From: Photobacterium lipolyticum
GTDB taxonomy: Bacteria; Pseudomonadota; Gammaproteobacteria; Enterobacterales; Vibrionaceae
Reading direction: 5' to 3'
Length of the DNA: 64,000 nt
Assembly: GCF_003026475.1 (NCBI RefSeq)
Contig: NZ_PYMC01000007.1
Span: 170,030 to 234,029 of the forward strand
Of the stretch, positions 44,267 to 53,499 are shown piece after piece. Within the stretch, counting starts at the first letter, position 1, and the number at the start of each line of letters is the position of its first letter. The position numbers were made by a program, and so were the translations under genes. A model generated the notes under the pieces. It ran no database searches. It was not told the origin of the DNA and saw nothing but the letters and a program-made list of their open reading frames with translations.

Positions 44267-45634
44267 ATGCAGGATCAGGCAATCACAACATCATCGAGCA
44301 GCAAAGCCAACTGGCTGATGTTCCTTCTTCCTTCTCTGTTAGGTGTTTTCCTCTTTATGGCACCTATCGATTACCAAGGCACGATCACCATTCCGATTGC
44401 CGTGCTGGCAAAATCCGTACAAACCGTTTTTGATGGTATGTTAACTGCGATGGTAACCTTCATCATCAGCTTGACTGCTATTATGTCTGTACTCACTAAG
44501 CTGGCAAAGCCTGGTTTTATCACCAACAACAGCTTCCTGGGCGGCCTGCTCAACCCGACTCTGCCATGGTTTTTTGTCCAGCAGATGGGGGCGGTATTTG
44601 TGCTGATGACCTACTTCGGATTCGGCCCGGAAATGATCCATGATGGCGCAACCGGAGGCTTAGTCTTAAACGACTTATTACCGGTTCTCTTTTCTGTTTT
44701 CATTTTTGCGGGTATGTTGCTACCACTACTGCTGAATTTTGGTCTGCTTGAGTTTTTTGGCACCCTATTTACTAAAGTAATGCGCCCAGTCTTCGGTCTG
44801 CCGGGACGTTCATCCGTAAACTGTATCGCTTCCTGGCTGGGTGATGGCAGTGTTGGTGTATTACTGACCAGCAAACAGTATGAAACGGGTCTTTACACCC
44901 AGCGTGAAGCCGCGGTTATTGGTACGACGTTCTCTGCGGTCTCAATTACCTTCAGCCTGGTCGTGATTTCTCAGGTTAACCTTGAGCATATGTTTGCCCA
45001 ATTCTATCTGACCGTCTGTCTGGCTGGTCTGGTTGCTGCAATCATCGTGCCGCGTCTGCCCCCGCTATCAAACAAGAAAAACGTTTACATTGATGGTACT
45101 GAAATCTCTGCTGACAGCGAGGCCGTGCCTGCTGGCCATAACGTTTTCTCTTATGGTTTAGAACAAGCGCTAGACAAGGCTAAAGAAGTAAAAAGCCTGC
45201 GTGCTATCGCCCTTGATGGCGTAAAAAATGCCGTCGACATGGTCTTTGGTGTCCTGCCCGTCGTTATGGCCATCGGTACAGTGGCGCTGGTCATTGCAGA
45301 AAATACCCCAGTATTTGATTACCTGGGTATGCCGTTCATTCCGTTCCTGGAACTGCTCCAGATCCCGGAAGCGACTGCAGCTTCAAAAACGATAGTGGTG
45401 GGTTTTGCCGATATGTTCCTACCATCGATTCTGGCATCTGGCATTGAAAGTGACCTGACCCGCTTTGTCATTGCGGCGATGTCGGTCACCCAGCTTATCT
45501 ATATGTCTGAAATTGGTGCCCTGCTGATAGGCAGTAAAGTACCGGTCAAAGCATGGGAACTGTTCGTTATCTTTATTCTGCGTACCCTGGTGACTCTGCC
45601 AGTCATCGCATTAATGGCGCATATGTTCTTCTAA
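44267..45634 (+). CDS. yjiH: YjiH-family nucleoside-recognition/Gate-domain transporter
   Basis: This 455-residue inner-membrane protein has about ten helices and two Gate (nucleoside-recognition) repeats. The segment FGLPGRSSVNCIASWLGDGSVGVLLTS is in the first half and FADMFLPSILASG in the second. E. coli splits similar functions between YjiH and YjiG next to the isoaspartyl dipeptidase gene iadA; here one polypeptide of twice the length is seen. The substrate is unknown. An ArgR-like box lies 55 bases upstream, which hints at regulation by arginine. Confidence 0.82.
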   Translation: MQDQAITTSSSSKANWLMFLLPSLLGVFLFMAPIDYQGTITIPIAVLAKSVQTVFDGMLTAMVTFIISLTAIMSVLTKLAKPGFITNNSFLGGLLNPTLPWFFVQQMGAVFVLMTYFGFGPEMIHDGATGGLVLNDLLPVLFSVFIFAGMLLPLLLNFGLLEFFGTLFTKVMRPVFGLPGRSSVNCIASWLGDGSVGVLLTSKQYETGLYTQREAAVIGTTFSAVSITFSLVVISQVNLEHMFAQFYLTVCLAGLVAAIIVPRLPPLSNKKNVYIDGTEISADSEAVPAGHNVFSYGLEQALDKAKEVKSLRAIALDGVKNAVDMVFGVLPVVMAIGTVALVIAENTPVFDYLGMPFIPFLELLQIPEATAASKTIVVGFADMFLPSILASGIESDLTRFVIAAMSVTQLIYMSEIGALLIGSKVPVKAWELFVIFILRTLVTLPVIALMAHMFF

Positions 45635-45663
45635 GTCATCGCCCGGTATCTAGATAAAGCATG

Positions 45664-45688
45664 AGCCAGCTCAACCGCTGGCTTTTTT
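45664..45688 (+). terminator. Terminator of yjiH
   Basis: Stem AGCCAGC/GCTGGCT with loop TCAACC followed by TTTTT. Confidence 0.9.
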
Positions 45689-45841
45689 GTATCTGAGATT
45701 TAAATCAATACTGCTTAATCGAGCCCATATTATCAACTTGGCTATATGAACTCTCTACAAAACCTGCCACATGAATAGTCAGAAGGAGTCCAACTGAATT
45801 ATCCCACAATACCCTTGTAGTCGCGCTGAAACACCAGTAAT

Positions 45842-45867
45842 AAAAAAGGCGACCATCCGGTCGCCTT
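45842..45867 (-). terminator. Terminator of the peptide ABC operon
   Basis: Stem AAGGCGACC/GGTCGCCTT with loop ATCC. The minus-strand transcript ends in a T-run, 35 bases past the last permease gene. Confidence 0.9.
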
Positions 45868-45901
45868 TCCCTGTCTCGCCTCTCTAACCTTGCTACTCGC
45901 C

Positions 45902-46843
45902 CTAGCCCTTATAAATCTTCGGGTTAAACACATCACGCAGCCAGTCACCCAGCAAGTTAATCACCAGTACTAACGTAACCAGTACCAGCCCTGGGAAGGC
46001 AGTGATCCACCACGAACCGGAGAAGATATAATTGAAGCCGATGCTGATCAATGAACCCAGTGATGGCTGATCAACCGGCAGACCTAAGCCAAGGAATGAC
46101 AGGGCAGCTTCCGACATAATCGCGTTCGCCACCTGTACCGTAGAGATCACCAAAATTGGCGACAGGCAGTTCGGTAAGATATGACGGAACATAATACGGA
46201 CTGATTTAAAGCCCATCACCCGTGCCGCTTCCACGTACTCTTTCTTCTTCTCAGCCAGTACCGAAGCACGCACCGTACGCGCATACTGCGGCCATTCGGC
46301 AATACCGATGATCACCACCAGCATGACCACCGCATACTGGGCAAACATCTCAGCACCCAACGCGGTACGGAAGATAGCCGAGACAATAATCGCCACCATC
46401 ATGGTTGAAAATGATAGCTGCACATCGGCAAAGCGCATTAAAAAGCTGTCGATACGTCCGCCAAAGTAACCGGCACTCAAACCGATCGAAACCCCGAGGA
46501 TCAGCTGCAGGCCCACGGCCAACAAGCCGATTGTCAGGGATAAACGCGAACCGTATAAAATGGTCGAGAAAATATCTCTGCCCTGATCATCGGTACCCAA
46601 TAAGAAACGGCTATCACCGCCTTCCATCCAAGACGGTGGCAGTTCAGAGTCCATGATATCAATTACCGATAAATCATAGGGATCCGTCGGTGCAATAAAC
46701 GGTGCCAGCACCGAGGCGGTCACAAAGGCAAGGAAGAGGGCAAAACTGAACATCGCGACTTTATCTTTCAGGAAATAGTAGACGATGTCAGAGTTTTTAA
46801 AACGCTCCCAACGGCTTGGAGTGGCTACTGTCGTAGTATTCAT
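45902..46843 (-). CDS. Peptide-type ABC transporter permease (DppC/OppC-like)
   Basis: This 313-residue inner-membrane permease has a short cytoplasmic N-terminus, one helix at about 31-51, a periplasmic stretch with LLGTDDQGRDIFSTILYGSR, and a five-helix core. The EAA loop EYVEAARVMGFKSVRIMFRHILPN contacts the ATPase. It pairs with the DppB-like permease 3 bases upstream. Last gene of the operon. The substrate class (oligopeptides, opines or oligosaccharides) cannot be fixed. Confidence 0.92.
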   Translation of the reverse strand: MNTTTVATPSRWERFKNSDIVYYFLKDKVAMFSFALFLAFVTASVLAPFIAPTDPYDLSVIDIMDSELPPSWMEGGDSRFLLGTDDQGRDIFSTILYGSRLSLTIGLLAVGLQLILGVSIGLSAGYFGGRIDSFLMRFADVQLSFSTMMVAIIVSAIFRTALGAEMFAQYAVVMLVVIIGIAEWPQYARTVRASVLAEKKKEYVEAARVMGFKSVRIMFRHILPNCLSPILVISTVQVANAIMSEAALSFLGLGLPVDQPSLGSLISIGFNYIFSGSWWITAFPGLVLVTLVLVINLLGDWLRDVFNPKIYKG

Positions 46844-46846
46844 GAC

Positions 46847-47824
46847 TTACTCTCCCTTGCCAGTCAGATTTACAGTCGGGTTAACCAGGCCATACAGCAG
46901 GTCAACGATCGTGTTGGTTACCACAAAGATTAGACCAACGAAAATAACATAAGCGGTGATCAGCGGTGTATCAACACGGTTAATCGCATCAAGGAACAAC
47001 AAACCGGTACCCGGCCACTGGAAAACGGTTTCAGTTAAAATGGTATAGGCGACCATGGTACCAATCTGTACCCCGCCCACCGTCAGTACCGGTAACATGG
47101 TATTTTTCAGTGCATGTTGGTAATAAATTTTGTTCATTGCCAAGCCCTTGGCTCTGGCAAATTTAATGTATTCAGAACTTAACGCTTCGAGCATTTCGGA
47201 ACGCACCAGACGAATAAAAAGCGGCATCATAATAGAGGACAGTGCAATACAAGGCAGAACAAGGTGCCTAAGGCCATCGATTGTGAAATAGCCAGATTTC
47301 CAGCCCAATAAGTTCAGGGTTTCACCACGGCCAAAGGAAGGCAGCCAGCCAAGTTCGATGGAAAAGATATACATCAGCATGATAGCGGTCAGAAATACCG
47401 GAATTGAGATCCCGATACTACTTAAGGCCATCACGGTTTTAGTAAATATGCTATTGGGGTGAATCGCGGTATAGACCCCCAAAGGAATAGCAACCACAAT
47501 AATAATAAGTGTTGCCCCGAAAACCAGCTCAAGGGTCGCTGGCAGTTTATCGAGGATCACATCTGCTGCCGGGCGTTTAAAGGTATACGACGTTCCTAAA
47601 TCCCCTTGGACGGCATTGCCGAGAAAACGGCTGTATTTGGTAATAAACGGGTCGTTAAGCCCTAAATCATCGCGTAATTGTTGACGTTCAGCTTCTGATA
47701 CAGACTGCCCCACCAGCTCGCGCAATGGGTCGCCAAGGTTATCCTGGATGGCAAATGCCACCAGACTGATCACAAACATCACTATCAGTGCCTGAAACAG
47801 GCGCTTGACCAGAAACGTAAACAT
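46847..47824 (-). CDS. Peptide-type ABC transporter permease (DppB/OppB-like)
   Basis: This 325-residue permease starts FLVKRLFQALIVMFVISLVAF, the typical first helix of DppB-like subunits. The conserved LGLNDPFITKYSRFLGNAVQGDLG segment follows, with an EAA loop EYIKFARAKGLAMNKIYYQHALKN. Six helices are predicted. It follows the binding-protein gene after a 151-base gap holding a strong hairpin, and precedes the second permease. Confidence 0.92.
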   Translation of the reverse strand: MFTFLVKRLFQALIVMFVISLVAFAIQDNLGDPLRELVGQSVSEAERQQLRDDLGLNDPFITKYSRFLGNAVQGDLGTSYTFKRPAADVILDKLPATLELVFGATLIIIVVAIPLGVYTAIHPNSIFTKTVMALSSIGISIPVFLTAIMLMYIFSIELGWLPSFGRGETLNLLGWKSGYFTIDGLRHLVLPCIALSSIMMPLFIRLVRSEMLEALSSEYIKFARAKGLAMNKIYYQHALKNTMLPVLTVGGVQIGTMVAYTILTETVFQWPGTGLLFLDAINRVDTPLITAYVIFVGLIFVVTNTIVDLLYGLVNPTVNLTGKGE

Positions 47825-47898
47825 TCCTTGCCCCTTTTATCATCCTTAAAATATACCCACCTCAATCACTGCAAGTAGCAATTGGCTAAGATGGGCAT

Positions 47899-47926
47899 CA
47901 GTGCCGAAAAACGGTTTTCGGCACTG
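47899..47926. repeat. Perfect 12-bp hairpin between binding-protein and permease genes
   Basis: Arms CAGTGCCGAAAA (47899-47910) and TTTTCGGCACTG (47915-47926) pair perfectly around ACGG. Its place directly downstream of the binding-protein gene suits protection of that mRNA segment or partial termination, giving more binding protein than permease. Confidence 0.8.
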
Positions 47927-47975
47927 CGATTACTTTCTATTGCTGTTTTTCTTGGTGACTTAACGTCTGTCTCTA

Positions 47976-49535
47976 TTATTTCTCGTCGACAACAAGATCA
48001 CCGAAGTATGGCATTACCATCGGGTTAACAATGTCTGCGGCATGAACGTTTGATTTAGCACCCCATGCCTCGCTCTGCCAGTGTAGTGGCACAAACGCGG
48101 CCTCGTTATATAGCGTCGCTTCTACTTTCTGCAGCATCTGGGCACGCTTCACCGGATCGGTTTCAACGTTCGAAGCTTCTACCAGTTTGTCGACTTCTGG
48201 GTTTGAGTAATGACCACAGTTGTACTGGCCTTTGCCGGTCTCTTCATTGCGCGTCATGGTCAAAAATTCAGTGAAGTTCGCTGAATCTTCCGTATCGGAA
48301 TGCCAGCCGATCATCATCATGTCAGCAGAACACAGGTCAAACTCAGGCCAGTACTGCGCTTTTGGCAGGGTTTTCAGATCCACCTTGATACCGATTTTCG
48401 ACAACATTGCCGCCGCAGCCTGGGCCACTTTGGCATCATTCACATAACGGTTGTTCGGCGCCATCATGGTTAACTTGAAGCCTTTCTCGTAACCGGCTTC
48501 TTTCATTAATGCTTTAGCTTTTTTCAAATCATACCGCGGCACCAGTGCTTCATCATACCCGACATAACCTGATGGTCCCTGCTGACCTGCAGCGGTAGCA
48601 AAGCCCTTCATGATTTTCTTCACAATGCCTTCGTTGTTGATGGCGTGAACAATCGCCTGACGGACACGGACGTCTTTCAGCGCTTCATTACTGTTCTGGT
48701 TCATCTGGAAGGTAATAATACGCGTGCCAGGCAGGGTCACCAGATCGATACCTTCTGCGCTCTGAACACGCTCATGATCGTTCGGTGCAACAGGGTGGAT
48801 CATATCAACACCACCGGAAAGCAGTGCCGCTACCCGGGTGGCATCTTCTTTGATTGGTACCAGCGTTAACTTATCGACGTTGCCTTTCGATGCCTTATCC
48901 CAGTAATCGCTGAAGCGTTCAAACTCAACTTTTACGCCCTGCTCACGCTCTGTCACGATGAACGGACCGGTACCGGAAAGATGAGTTGAAGCATAAGAGT
49001 TACCGTGCTTAACCAGCTCAGCTTTGTCTTTACCGTCTTCTGTTTTGCCGCTATAGAACTTGCTATCCATTGGGAAGATATAAGTAGCAGTTTGCAGTAC
49101 CAGCGGATAAGGGCCGCTTGAGATCAGATCGACGGTGTAATCGTCAACTTTCTTCAGCTCGGTATACGGTTCAAAGATCGCTTTAAAGTCTGGCGAATTC
49201 TTCAGGCGATTGAACGTCCATACGACGTCATCCGCACTCATGGTGTTACCAGAGTGGAACTTCACGCCCTGGCGAAGTTTGAAGCGGAAAGTGGTGTCAT
49301 CAACACGCTCCCAGCTTTGTGCCAGACGTGGTTCGAAATCCATATCCTGGGTAAAACGTACCAATGGATCAAAGACCATGTGGGACAATTGCAGCGTACC
49401 ACCGGAAAGTTGCTCATGCGGATCCAGTGAAACAGGGTCAGCACTGTAGCCTACTTTGATGTCAGCTGCTGCTGCGCTAAAACTCAGACCTGCGGCGATT
49501 AAAGCGACTGCCAGCTTGCTCTTGATGGTTTTCAT
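47976..49535 (-). CDS. Periplasmic solute-binding protein of peptide ABC importer
   Basis: This 519-residue SBP family 5 protein has a signal peptide cleaved near AAA at residue 23. The SBP_bac_5 signature FRLRQGVKFHSGNTMSADDVVWTFNRL (as KLRQGVKFHSG onward, about residues 80-105) is clear. AAGGAG lies 7 bases before ATG. The protein follows its ATPase gene by 106 bases and precedes the two permeases. Related proteins carry di- or oligopeptides, nickel, or glutathione, and the sequence alone does not decide between them. Confidence 0.92.
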   Translation of the reverse strand: MKTIKSKLAVALIAAGLSFSAAAADIKVGYSADPVSLDPHEQLSGGTLQLSHMVFDPLVRFTQDMDFEPRLAQSWERVDDTTFRFKLRQGVKFHSGNTMSADDVVWTFNRLKNSPDFKAIFEPYTELKKVDDYTVDLISSGPYPLVLQTATYIFPMDSKFYSGKTEDGKDKAELVKHGNSYASTHLSGTGPFIVTEREQGVKVEFERFSDYWDKASKGNVDKLTLVPIKEDATRVAALLSGGVDMIHPVAPNDHERVQSAEGIDLVTLPGTRIITFQMNQNSNEALKDVRVRQAIVHAINNEGIVKKIMKGFATAAGQQGPSGYVGYDEALVPRYDLKKAKALMKEAGYEKGFKLTMMAPNNRYVNDAKVAQAAAAMLSKIGIKVDLKTLPKAQYWPEFDLCSADMMMIGWHSDTEDSANFTEFLTMTRNEETGKGQYNCGHYSNPEVDKLVEASNVETDPVKRAQMLQKVEATLYNEAAFVPLHWQSEAWGAKSNVHAADIVNPMVMPYFGDLVVDEK

Positions 49536-49641
49536 TGCATAGCTCCTTTATGCGGGGAGAAAGCTCCCTTGCTGTTATGTTTGCTTGTTATTAGTTTTTT
49601 TGAATCCAACCAAGATAACATCCCCAGTCAGAGACCAACGG

Positions 49642-51360
49642 TTAAGCTAACTTCAATCCTTCCTGACTCATGCCCTTAAATTCAGGCATTAGTGAAATCA
49701 GGTGCTTGCTGTACTCATGCTGAGGTGCCGTGAACAGTTGCTCGGTAGGCGAGACTTCCAACAGGGTTCCCATTTGCATGACACCGATACGGTCACACAT
49801 CTGGCGAATAACCGGCAGATCGTGACTGATAAACAGCATGGTAAGGTTCAGTTCATCCTGCAGATCTTTTAGCAGATTGAGAATTTGTGCCTGTACCGAT
49901 ACATCCAGTGCCGATGTCGGTTCGTCACAAATCAGCAGGCGAGGACGGGTTGCCAGCGCACGGGCGATCGAAATACGCTGACGCTGACCACCTGAGAATT
50001 CATGGGGATATTTCACACTGGCAGCACGGCCTAATCCAACGTGATCCAGCAAATCATGCACAATCTGACGGGTTTGTGCTTCATTGTCGGTCAATTTATG
50101 GAAACGGATAGGCTCGGCGATAATGTCAAAGATCTTCATTCGCGGGTTCATTGAAGAATATGGGTTCTGGAACACCATCTGCATCTGACGACGCAAGGGA
50201 CGACGCTCTTTTTCGCTCTTCAATGCGGTCAGATCGATACCTTCAAAAGTCACCTTCCCGGAATTTGGCGGATACAGACCGGCAATTACCCGCGCAATCG
50301 TCGATTTGCCCGAACCCGACTCACCGACCAAACCGAATGTTTCACCTTCGAAGATTTCAAAGCTGACATTGTTAGAGGCTTGAACATATTCACGGCGGCT
50401 TTCGAAAAATGAATCTTTGGTTACAAAACGCAGATTGACGTTTTCCACTTGCAATAATGCACCGGTGTAGCTGCGCTGATCTTCACTTTGCCCCAGCCAG
50501 TGATTTTTTACATCCAGCTGAGTCAGCTCTTGTGCTTCTTCGATATAGCTCACCAGTGGGAAACGTTCTAATTTCACATCAGAACGCGGTACCGCTGAAA
50601 TCAGGCTTTGGGTATAGGGGTGATTAGGACGACCGAGTACTTGCTCTGTGGTACCGATTTCAACCAGATCGCCACGATACATCACCGCAACGCGATCGGT
50701 GACATTGGCGACCACCCCCATGTCGTGAGTCACCAGCATACAACCGACATTTTTCTTAATACACAGGTCACGGATCAGGGTCAGGATCTGATCCTGAATC
50801 GAGACATCCAGTGCTGTCGTTGGCTCATCGGCAATGATCAGATCAGGTTCACCAGACAGTGCAATTGCAATAACCACACGCTGACGCATACCACCGGAAA
50901 ACTGATGCGGATATTGTTTGATACGCAGCTCTGGTTCAGGGATCCCCACCTGCTCCATCAGACCTATTGCACGGGAATACGCTTCTGCTTTACTCACCTT
51001 AAGATTAGTTAAGATGGTTTCGGTCAGTTGCTGCTCAACTGTAAAAAGCGGATTAAGTGACGTCATCGGATCCTGGAAGATAAAGCCGATTTTAGATCCG
51101 CGAATTTTCCGCATTTTTTCAGGCGAGAGTCCCGATATTTTTTCACCATCCAGGTATACCTCACCGCTGGGAATTTGTCCCGGAGGGCTCAGCAAATCAA
51201 TCACCGCATTTCCCACGGTGGATTTACCCGCACCCGACTCACCAACCACGCCGACGATTTCACCGCGCTCAATCGAGAACGACAGCGATTTTACCGCCGC
51301 ATGCGTACCGTGACGTGACGGGTATTCTATACGGAGATTTTTTACTTCTAATAATGCCAT
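49642..51360 (-). CDS. Fused double ABC ATPase (DppD-DppF-like)
   Basis: This 572-residue protein contains two complete nucleotide-binding domains. The first has Walker A GESGAGKST (about 39-47), signature FSGGMRQR and Walker B LIIADEPTTALD. The second has GESGSGKST (about 347), FSGGQRQR and LLICDEPTSALD. Each is followed by the oligopeptide-transporter C-terminal extension. Fused forms occur in GsiA and YejF. First gene of the operon ATPase-binding protein-permease-permease. It needs no partner ATPase. Confidence 0.94.
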   Translation of the reverse strand: MALLEVKNLRIEYPSRHGTHAAVKSLSFSIERGEIVGVVGESGAGKSTVGNAVIDLLSPPGQIPSGEVYLDGEKISGLSPEKMRKIRGSKIGFIFQDPMTSLNPLFTVEQQLTETILTNLKVSKAEAYSRAIGLMEQVGIPEPELRIKQYPHQFSGGMRQRVVIAIALSGEPDLIIADEPTTALDVSIQDQILTLIRDLCIKKNVGCMLVTHDMGVVANVTDRVAVMYRGDLVEIGTTEQVLGRPNHPYTQSLISAVPRSDVKLERFPLVSYIEEAQELTQLDVKNHWLGQSEDQRSYTGALLQVENVNLRFVTKDSFFESRREYVQASNNVSFEIFEGETFGLVGESGSGKSTIARVIAGLYPPNSGKVTFEGIDLTALKSEKERRPLRRQMQMVFQNPYSSMNPRMKIFDIIAEPIRFHKLTDNEAQTRQIVHDLLDHVGLGRAASVKYPHEFSGGQRQRISIARALATRPRLLICDEPTSALDVSVQAQILNLLKDLQDELNLTMLFISHDLPVIRQMCDRIGVMQMGTLLEVSPTEQLFTAPQHEYSKHLISLMPEFKGMSQEGLKLA

Positions 51361-51919
51361 TACCAGACCTCAACTGCTTGGCAGCGTTCTGCCCTGTCTG
51401 AAAAACTGAATCCTTTCGCTTCCAGCATAAATGGCTGGACCTTTGCTCATTCAACAATCTGTCAAAAATTTCACAGAAAATCAACAACACAAAGTGAAAA
51501 ACTGAAAAATAGAGAAAACAACGAATAAATAGTCACTATCCTTTTTAAGGGAAGCGAACATGCCAAGTATGAAATCAGCTCCGACCTCACCTGACACGCG
51601 CCATGATAGCAGCATTTAGCTCTAATGCTTGAGTTATAAGTTATTACTTTAAAAGAAATAAAGAGTGCATAAAACATCACGCGGCAAACCAGCACCCATT
51701 AACAAGCCATAAACATACGACCACGAAATAGGCTCTTTATGGTGATTTCCATTAAGTATAGCGGGGGATGTGAGATATATATCTAGTTTTGAACCGAATA
51801 GTTAGTGAATACCACTACAGAAAATGAGAGTTATTAATGGGAGTCAAGGTCGTAGGCCAAATGCTTAGCTGACATGCTCAAGAGGAGGGCTGGCTAAAAA
51901 ATCAAGGTTAAGAAGCCGG

Positions 51920-51950
51920 AGATGCTCGACCAAACTGCGCTATTCACTGA
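51920..51950 (-). pseudogene. Fragment of tRNA-Pro (5' half)
   Basis: Of 31 bases, 28 match the 5' half of the tRNA-Pro(UGG) genes that follow (plus-strand text ACCAAACTGCGCTATTCA is exact). The 3' half is missing. It lies beyond the array terminator, so it is a relic of a third tRNA-Pro copy or of a recombination event. Confidence 0.7.
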
Positions 51951-51960
51951 GTTTTGATCA

Positions 51961-51988
51961 AAAAAAAAGCCCCGTCTTTCGACGGGGC
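51961..51988 (-). terminator. Terminator of the tRNA array
   Basis: Stem GCCCCGTC/GACGGGGC (51969-51976 and 51981-51988) with loop TTTC. The minus-strand transcript ends in nine T. Confidence 0.93.
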
Positions 51989-51998
51989 TTTCTTAATG

Positions 51999-52075
<77 letters not shown>

Positions 52076-52122
52076 AACAGTTTTAGGCTTATTGCCAAGG
52101 AAATGCGTGCATTACCTGAATA

Positions 52123-52199
52123 TGGGGTGGCTAACGAGGCTTGAACTCGCGACAACCGGAATCACAATCCGGGACTCTACCAACTGAGCTATAGCCACC
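52123..52199 (-). tRNA. tRNA-His(GUG), copy 2
   Basis: Seventy-seven bases including encoded CCA and the extra G at position -1 that pairs with C73, a mark of tRNA-His. The loop TTGTGAT gives anticodon GUG. Confidence 0.97.
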
Positions 52200-52207
52200 A
52201 TTGTAAG

Positions 52208-52284
<77 letters not shown>

Positions 52285-52376
52285 ACGAAATCTGTTGCTT
52301 GTATCGAACGATTTGTTGTCGATACTTCCAGGCTTTTGCCTGAGAAAACTGATGATAAAATCAATCTTCTAAAATA

Positions 52377-52453
52377 TGGGGTGGCTAACGAGGCTTGAAC
52401 TCGCGACAACCGGAATCACAATCCGGGACTCTACCAACTGAGCTATAGCCACC
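52377..52453 (-). tRNA. tRNA-His(GUG), copy 1
   Basis: Same gene sequence as the copy at 52123. The spacer to the following Pro gene is 92 bases, against 47 in the other unit, so the duplication is not recent in its spacers. Confidence 0.97.
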
Positions 52454-52492
52454 AATGTTTTACTAATTTTGTTTCTTGCCAATAAACCGGAT

Positions 52493-52569
<77 letters not shown>

Positions 52570-52864
52570 CTTGCCCTATCGGCGGAGGTGAATATTACGG
52601 ATCACGCCGCCCCTCGTCTAGTCTTTTTTTTCTTTTTTTTATCGTTCGCTTTAAATATGAACAAATAAGTATTGATTCGCATCATACAAACACGGCCACC
52701 ATGTTTATCACGGCAAATTTAGCAGATATACTCACTTGGTTTTTACATTTTAAACATTCTGTAAATAATCACTGCCTTGTCTCAACAAGTACAACAAACA
52801 ACAATTCACATAAGAAGACTGTGGCAATCGCACATAAATAATCTGGAAGTGTAAGGTGAGCTCA

Positions 52865-53275
52865 ATGGAATTTTCTCTTCGACAACTAATGGTGGCCACT
52901 TTAGCTGCATTAACCTTTGCCGGATCTGCAGTGGCTGCAGATATGTCAGACGAAGCTATCGCAGAACGGATCAAACCTGTCGGTGCGGTTTATTTAGAAG
53001 GTGCTGCTACTGAACAAACCGCAGCGGCTTCAGGCCCTCGATCGGGCGATGCCGTGTATGGCACCTTCTGTGTCGCCTGCCATGGCACTGGGGTAATGAA
53101 CGCACCGAAGAAAGGTGATGGGAATGACTGGAGCCCACGCCTTGCCCAAGGCCTGGATGTGCTGACTGATCATGCTATTAATGGCTTTAATGCCATGCCA
53201 GCAAAAGGCTCTTGTATGGACTGTAGCGATGATGAAATCGTCGCTGCTATCAATCTCATGATTGAAGGGCTGTAA
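52865..53275 (+). CDS. Cytochrome c5-type monohaem protein
   Basis: This 136-residue periplasmic electron carrier has a signal peptide (cleavage near AVAA, residue 26) and one haem site CVACH (Cys69, Cys72, His73). Met111 in NAMPAKG is the likely sixth ligand. Cys117 and Cys120 form the extra disulfide typical of cytochrome c5. AAGG lies 8 bases before ATG 52865, so I prefer it to the GTG at 52856. It is alone in its transcript, followed by the ACTAGAA array and a terminator. Confidence 0.93.
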   Translation: MEFSLRQLMVATLAALTFAGSAVAADMSDEAIAERIKPVGAVYLEGAATEQTAAASGPRSGDAVYGTFCVACHGTGVMNAPKKGDGNDWSPRLAQGLDVLTDHAINGFNAMPAKGSCMDCSDDEIVAAINLMIEGL

Positions 53276-53277
53276 GA

Positions 53278-53354
53278 ACTAGAAACTAGAAACTAGAAAC
53301 TAGAAACTAGAAACTAGAAACTAGAAACTAGAAACTAGAAACTAGAAACTAGAA
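53278..53354 (+). repeat. Eleven tandem copies of ACTAGAA
   Basis: The 7-base unit ACTAGAA is repeated eleven times without error (77 bases), starting 2 bases after the cytochrome c5 stop codon and ending just before its terminator. Each unit contains CTAG. The tract is in the 3' untranslated part of the mRNA. Confidence 0.97.
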
Positions 53355-53360
53355 AAAATA

Positions 53361-53392
53361 AAGGGTTGATGCCGGCGCACCAACCCTTTTTT
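53361..53392 (+). terminator. Terminator of cytochrome c5 gene
   Basis: Stem AAGGGTTG/CAACCCTT with a 12-base loop followed by six T. Confidence 0.88.
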
Positions 53393-53499
53393 GCTTTCCT
53401 GATCGACGGCGGCCAAAACTAAGCGATGCCATAAATCCTTAGGGCCACAACACCGCTCTACCCGCTTTTCCTAGGAACCAAGAACTCGTACCTACCAAC

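Larger units (their letters stand above)
51361..51998. other. Gap between ABC operon and tRNA array
   Basis: These 640 bases hold the promoter region of the ABC operon, a CCAGC/GCTGG hairpin near 51420, a tRNA-Pro fragment (51920-51950) and the tRNA terminator (51961-51988). No protein gene is supported. Confidence 0.5.

Noticed and set aside
53278..53354. Tandem repeat as a CRISPR array
   Set aside because: The unit is 7 bases with no spacers, and no cas genes are present.
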